Both the position numbers and the translations under genes were made by a program. The notes beneath the pieces are model-generated. The model ran no database searches. It saw nothing but the letters and a program-made list of their open reading frames with translations, and was not told the origin of the DNA. From contig CAMCIP010000105.1 in assembly GCA_945874855.1 (NCBI GenBank), forward strand, positions 1-7,816: 7,816 bases of DNA. Reading direction: 5' to 3'. How positions within the stretch are numbered: position 1 is the first letter of the stretch; each line of letters starts with the position of its first letter. Origin of the DNA: Brevundimonas vancanneytii. Its GTDB lineage: Bacteria > Pseudomonadota > Alphaproteobacteria > Caulobacterales > Caulobacteraceae. Below are positions 4,621 to 7,816 of the stretch, in pieces.

Positions 4621-6968
4621 TCGAAACTGTCTTCGGGCGGCCGGGTTTCCCAGCCGCCCGTTGCAATTGCGGCCTGGAAGTCGGCGCGCGCAGCCAGATC
4701 GTCGGCGGCGCAGACCATGAAGCCGATCACGCCGAGGTCGATCCGATCATGCGTCGGTCGGGCCGCTTCGGCCGGCCGGGCCGTCAGCCCCAGCCGCACG
4801 GCCCCGTCCGGCCCCGGTGCCGCGTCGTCCAGCACCAGCCACCGGGTCACCCCCGGCAGGAGGTGAAGGGTCGTCGGCGGGTGGTCCGGCCGCGCGACGA
4901 GGACGGCCAGGGGCCGGTCCAGAGCCTTGAGCGCCAGATGGAGCCGGATCGGCGCGCCGGCCGGCAGGTTCAGCCGAAAGGCCAGGTCGGCACCTGCGCC
5001 ACGTGCCCGGCAGCCCCAGTCCCCCGGCGCGGCCCAGCCCAGCCCCTGACGAAAGGCCTCATCCGACGTGGAGTCCGGGCCGATGCCGAGGGCGGTGGAC
5101 CGCGCCAGCCGGTGCAGGCGACCGGGTACGGCGGGGGGGACAGCCGTCTCGACCACGCCCCCCTCCGCCGCCCAGGCGTCCACCGCGTCCAGCATGTCGC
5201 GGCCCAGATCGGCCCAGCCCCGTGGCCGGAACCGTTCGCGGATGCGACACTCCAGATGGGCCCGCCAGACGTCGTCGAAGGCCAGCCGCGACATCGCCTC
5301 GGTCAGGCCCTCCAGATCGCCGGGCGCGGCATAGACGGCCAGATCCCCTCCCGCCTCCGGCACCGAAGAGCGGGTGGAGGCCAGCGGCACCTTGCCGTGG
5401 CAAAGCGACTCCGTCACCGGCAGACCCCAGCCCTCATAAAGACTGGGATAGAGGGTGAAGCGGCAGGCGCGGTACAGGGCGTCCAGCTCCGGATCCGGCA
5501 CGCCGGACAACATGACGACGTGGCGCGCCAGAACGGGGTCGGACCTCAGGCGCGCGAAGACGGCGTCATTCAGCCAGCCCCGCCCGCCGACGCAGACCAG
5601 TTTCGGCACGGTCGCGGGATCCTGCCGGCGCAGCAAGGTCGACAGGGCGGCGAAGACCTCCACATGGTTCTTGCGGGACTCGATCGTCGACACGAAGAGC
5701 ATGAAGCTGCCCGGCGTCAGCCCGTTTCGCGCCAGGATGCCGTCGCCCGTGCCCAGGCCCGGCTTGCGGAAGTCCGCGTCCAGCCGGACGACGTGGATGC
5801 GTTCCGGCGGGATGGTCACACCCAGCCGACCCGCCACCGCGACCAGATCCGCCCGCGACGCAGCGGAGTTGGTCAGGAAGCCGTCGGCATGGGCGAAGAC
5901 CCCCAGGGCCCAGCTGACGAAGTCGCGCACCAGCGGCTTGACGCAGTGCTCAGGGGCCATGACCGGGATCATGTCGTGCACGAAAGGCACATAGCGCACG
6001 CCGAACCGGCGCCTGGCCTCGCGCACCTTCAGGAAATAGTTCTGCAACCACCAGGAGGTGCCGAGATTGATCAGCCAGGAGCCGGTGGGAAAGGCGAAGG
6101 CCGGGCCCAGGGTGCGCTCCGCGTCGAGGGCGTCCAGCAGGCCACGCCAGTCGGGATCGGTCAGATCGCCGCCCGCCAGCGCCGCATCGGCCAGGTCCAG
6201 CAGCAGATCGGACGGCAGGCCGACCCAGTCGTCGCGGCCCTCATGAAAGGCACAGACCCGGACGCGCGACTCGGTGACCGGATCGGTCAATAGGGCGCTG
6301 AGGACCTCGATCTGGACCCGCTGTATGCCCGTCGGCAGGCGCGAATGGGCGAAATAGCCGATCAGGTCCGACACGTCGAAGACCGCCATTGGGCCGGTCG
6401 GGTCCGGAGGCGCCAGTCCGGTGAGGGCCGCCATGCCCGCCCGTACCGCCTCGACCCGGGCCGGATCGGCACGGTCGTCCAGCCGGGCCAGCGCCGCCTC
6501 GAACTGCGCCCCGATCCCGGCGGCATCGGCTGTCAGCAGACGCCCGTGGCGCGGTCGGGGCCGCAGGGCCTGTGCGGCCGCCGCCCTCAGGGCTTCGTCA
6601 GCCCGGGCACCCCGGGTCAGCAGGGCGCGCAGCGCGCGCGCGGCGTCGACCAGCTTGGGATCGCGGATCACGGCCCGGCAATAGGCGTCGGCAGCGGCGT
6701 CGATTCGGCCCCGCAGCGCCAGCAGATGGCCCAGTTGCATCCAGCTGTCGGCCACGCCGTCGGCCAGGCCCAGGGCCGTCTCATAGGATGCCTGAGCCGC
6801 GTCCAGCCGGCCGGATTCCTTGAGCGCGTGCCCGTACTGGATCCACAGGTCGTCCCGCTCCGGCGCCAGAACCAGCGCACGGCGATAGCGACGGGCAGCC
6901 CAGTCCCAGGACCGGCGGTCCCGTGCCCGGTCCGCCGAGGCGATCCAGTCGGCCAGGGTTCGCCTCAT
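4617..6968 (-). CDS. TPR-containing GT4-type glycosyltransferase with C-terminal beta-rich domain
   Basis: This likely transfers a sugar from a nucleotide donor during capsular polysaccharide synthesis at the cytoplasmic face of the inner membrane. Residues about 20-105 form roughly 2.5 TPR helix pairs (SWDWAARRYRRALVLAPE, LWIQYGHALKESGRLDAAQ, WMQLGHLLALRGRIDAA). A GT-B N-terminal half starts near 194 (VFDVSDLIGYF, then TGIQRVQIEV at 213-222) and includes VPFVHDMIPV near 330. The GT4 C-terminal half shows LFVSTIESRKNH (R432, K433 for donor phosphate) and YEGWGLPVTE, the E-x7-E motif (E512, E520). Residues about 625-783 are an extra domain with a GWAAPGDWG motif and alternating strands. Sugar specificity cannot be read. 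ATG at 6968 is chosen because it overlaps the upstream ATPase stop as ATGA, with AGGG five bases before it; an in-frame GTG at 6983 would add five residues but lies well inside the ATPase gene. The protein is 783 aa, larger than typical single-domain GT4 enzymes (about 350-400 aa). Confidence 0.9.
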   Translation of the reverse strand: MRRTLADWIASADRARDRRSWDWAARRYRRALVLAPERDDLWIQYGHALKESGRLDAAQASYETALGLADGVADSWMQLGHLLALRGRIDAAADAYCRAVIRDPKLVDAARALRALLTRGARADEALRAAAAQALRPRPRHGRLLTADAAGIGAQFEAALARLDDRADPARVEAVRAGMAALTGLAPPDPTGPMAVFDVSDLIGYFAHSRLPTGIQRVQIEVLSALLTDPVTESRVRVCAFHEGRDDWVGLPSDLLLDLADAALAGGDLTDPDWRGLLDALDAERTLGPAFAFPTGSWLINLGTSWWLQNYFLKVREARRRFGVRYVPFVHDMIPVMAPEHCVKPLVRDFVSWALGVFAHADGFLTNSAASRADLVAVAGRLGVTIPPERIHVVRLDADFRKPGLGTGDGILARNGLTPGSFMLFVSTIESRKNHVEVFAALSTLLRRQDPATVPKLVCVGGRGWLNDAVFARLRSDPVLARHVVMLSGVPDPELDALYRACRFTLYPSLYEGWGLPVTESLCHGKVPLASTRSSVPEAGGDLAVYAAPGDLEGLTEAMSRLAFDDVWRAHLECRIRERFRPRGWADLGRDMLDAVDAWAAEGGVVETAVPPAVPGRLHRLARSTALGIGPDSTSDEAFRQGLGWAAPGDWGCRARGAGADLAFRLNLPAGAPIRLHLALKALDRPLAVLVARPDHPPTTLHLLPGVTRWLVLDDAAPGPDGAVRLGLTARPAEAARPTHDRIDLGVIGFMVCAADDLAARADFQAAIATGGWETRPPEDSFD
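4634..4660 (+). terminator. GC-rich hairpin, candidate terminator of the peptidase transcript
   Basis: CGGGCGGC (4634-4641) pairs perfectly with GCCGCCCG (4653-4660) across an 11-base loop, beginning 26 nt after the peptidase stop. On the plus strand it is followed by TTGCAATTGC, not a clean T run. It would be a weak intrinsic terminator at best. It also lies within the 3' coding end of the convergent glycosyltransferase gene. Confidence 0.35.
6965..6968 (-). other. ATGA stop/start overlap, ATPase to glycosyltransferase
   Basis: On the minus strand the TGA of the ABC ATPase gene and the ATG of the glycosyltransferase share two bases (ATGA). This implies one transcript and translational coupling, and decides the glycosyltransferase start. 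Confidence 0.8.
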
Positions 6969-7642
6969 GCGGCCCTGAGCCACGCGTAGACGTCCAGCGC
7001 CTCGGCCACGTCCTCGAACACGCGTCCCCTTCCGTCCTCGATCACAAGGGCCCGGTCACAATGGGCCTTGATCAGTCGCGCATCGTGTGAGGCCATGATG
7101 AAGGCGCGGTCGGCGCGGCGGTCGAACAGCTCGGTGCGGCACTTCTCCTGAAACCGCGCATCGCCGACGGCCACAACCTCGTCGATCAGATAGCAGTCGA
7201 ACTCGATGGCCAGGGACAGGCCGAAGGCCAGGCGCGCCCGCATCCCGTCCGAGAAATGCTTGACCGGCCGCCGCAGATCGGCCGCGCCCAGCTCGGCGAA
7301 GTCGTCCACCCGCGCCAGCACCTCCTCATGGGGCCGGTCGTACAGCCGGGACAGGAAGCGAATGTTGTCCAGCCCCGACAGACTGCCCTGAAAGCCGCCG
7401 CCGAAGCCGATCGGCCAGGACGGCCGCATGGTCCAGTCGACCCTGCCGGAACTGGCCGTGAGCGCCCCGCCGAGGATCTTGATCAGCGTCGACTTGCCCT
7501 GGCCGTTGCGCCCGAGAACCGCCAGCCGGCCGGCCCGCGCGAGGTCGAAGTCCAGCCCGCTGAACACCGGCCGCGTCGTCTTCGGCCAGGTCTTGCCCAG
7601 ACCGCGCACGCTCAGGCCGGGAGGGGTCGGAAGCGCCCTCAT
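6965..7642 (-). CDS. kpsT: KpsT-like ABC transporter ATPase for capsular polysaccharide export
   Basis: This 225-aa ATPase is expected to power export of a lipid-linked capsular glycan across the inner membrane with a KpsM-type permease. Walker A GRNGQGKST is at residues 44-52, the Q-loop glutamine near 85 (GGFQGSLSG), the signature FSDGMRARL at 130-138, Walker B CYLIDE at 150-155 followed by the D-loop VAVGD, and the H-loop ASHD with H186. The signature departs from LSGGQ. 'S-x-GM(R)' with 'DE-x-x-AVGD' is the form seen in KpsT/CtrD/BexA/Wzt-type polysaccharide exporters. Its length fits KpsT-type proteins (about 220 aa) and lacks the extra C-terminal glycan-binding domain of O-antigen Wzt. 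It overlaps the upstream KpsE-like gene and the downstream glycosyltransferase gene by ATGA, so the three are one operon. The permease gene is not in the window. The symbol is by family resemblance. Confidence 0.93.
   Translation of the reverse strand: MRALPTPPGLSVRGLGKTWPKTTRPVFSGLDFDLARAGRLAVLGRNGQGKSTLIKILGGALTASSGRVDWTMRPSWPIGFGGGFQGSLSGLDNIRFLSRLYDRPHEEVLARVDDFAELGAADLRRPVKHFSDGMRARLAFGLSLAIEFDCYLIDEVVAVGDARFQEKCRTELFDRRADRAFIMASHDARLIKAHCDRALVIEDGRGRVFEDVAEALDVYAWLRAA
7639..7642 (-). other. ATGA stop/start overlap, KpsE-like gene to ATPase
   Basis: The TGA of the KpsE-like gene (7639-7641) and the ATG of the ATPase (7640-7642) overlap as ATGA on the minus strand. This supports operon organisation and the chosen ATPase start. 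A weak AGGCGG lies just upstream. Confidence 0.8.
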
Positions 7643-7816
7643 GCCGCCTGCCGGTGTTCACGCAGCCCGGCGACCAGCAGCCGCCCGATGGCCCAGATCA
7701 GCAGGGCCCCGACGAAGACGATCAGCACCGCGCGCCAGCGCCGCGGCCGCGTCGCCTCATCCGGCAGACCCGGGCCGACGACGCGTTCCAGATAGAGGGC
7801 CTGACGCCGCGCCTCC
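7639..7816 (-). CDS. kpsE: KpsE/CtrB-like capsule polysaccharide export inner-membrane protein, C-terminal end only
   Basis: Only the last 58 residues are in the window; the gene enters from the right edge. The visible part reads RQALYLERVVGPGLPDEA, then a basic RPRRW, then one hydrophobic segment of about 20-24 residues starting at RAVLIVFVG, then a short tail GLREHRQAA. This closing pattern ('YLE-R-x-V-x-P-x-LPDEA-x-x-PRR', transmembrane helix, 'AG-x-REH') is characteristic of the KpsE/CtrB/BexC/WcbD family of polysaccharide co-polymerase-like adaptors. These span the periplasm and join the inner-membrane exporter to the outer-membrane channel. The adjacent KpsT-like ATPase supports the call. 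The coiled-coil periplasmic part and N-terminal helix are outside the window. Assignment by memory of the family tail; fairly sure. Confidence 0.85.
   Translation of the reverse strand, partial: EARRQALYLERVVGPGLPDEATRPRRWRAVLIVFVGALLIWAIGRLLVAGLREHRQAA

Noticed and set aside
4749..6293. 514-codon open frame on the plus strand opposite the glycosyltransferase
   Set aside because: It is Arg/Pro/Gln/Gly-rich with no motif, and lies opposite a gene with clear GT4 and TPR motifs. Antisense shadow.
6969..6983. GTG start of the glycosyltransferase at 6983
   Set aside because: The ATG at 6968 overlaps the ATPase stop as ATGA and has an AGGG before it, matching the overlap at the preceding gene junction. 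The GTG lies further inside the ATPase gene with no ribosome binding site.

Overview
The window is GC-rich (G/C at most third codon positions) and looks like an alphaproteobacterial chromosome, most likely Caulobacterales (Brevundimonas/Caulobacter-like). That placement is an inference from the argB sequence, the RTX M10 peptidase with DUF4214 repeats and the codon use; nothing in the window proves the genus.

Layout: (1) positions 1-380, minus strand, the 5' part of argB (acetylglutamate kinase), running off the left edge. (2) 381-500, a divergent intergenic region with two perfect inverted repeats (426-445 and 458-472). (3) 501-4607, plus strand, one very large gene for a secreted serralysin-type metallopeptidase of 1368 aa. 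Its parts are a short propeptide with the only two cysteines of the protein, a zinc catalytic domain, an M10 C-terminal domain, four separate blocks of calcium-binding RTX nonapeptides, a PPC-like beta domain set between the third and fourth blocks, four DUF4214-type helical units arranged as a duplicated pair, an 18-residue Pro-Gln tandem repeat, and an acidic C-terminal tail expected to carry the type I secretion signal. (4) 4617-7816, minus strand, three genes with 4-bp ATGA overlaps, convergent with the peptidase and separated from it by only 9 nt: the C-terminal end of a KpsE/CtrB-like capsule export inner-membrane protein, a KpsT-like ABC ATPase, and a TPR + GT4 glycosyltransferase + C-terminal beta-rich domain.

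How they fit together: the minus-strand trio looks like part of a group 2/3-type capsular polysaccharide operon. The ATPase and the KpsE-like adaptor export the glycan, and the glycosyltransferase helps build it. The peptidase lacks a Sec signal peptide and carries RTX repeats, so it is expected to leave by a type I secretion system; no transporter genes for it are in the window. Its DUF4214 and repeat-rich C-terminal half suggests retention at or near the cell surface, next to the capsule made by the neighbouring genes, but that link is inference. argB is ordinary arginine-biosynthesis housekeeping.

The most unusual item is the peptidase: its domain order, its duplicated DUF4214 pair with exact 121-residue periodicity, its 18-residue repeat tract, and the CxxC pair limited to the propeptide. 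No RNA genes, CRISPR arrays, insertion sequences or phage features were seen.
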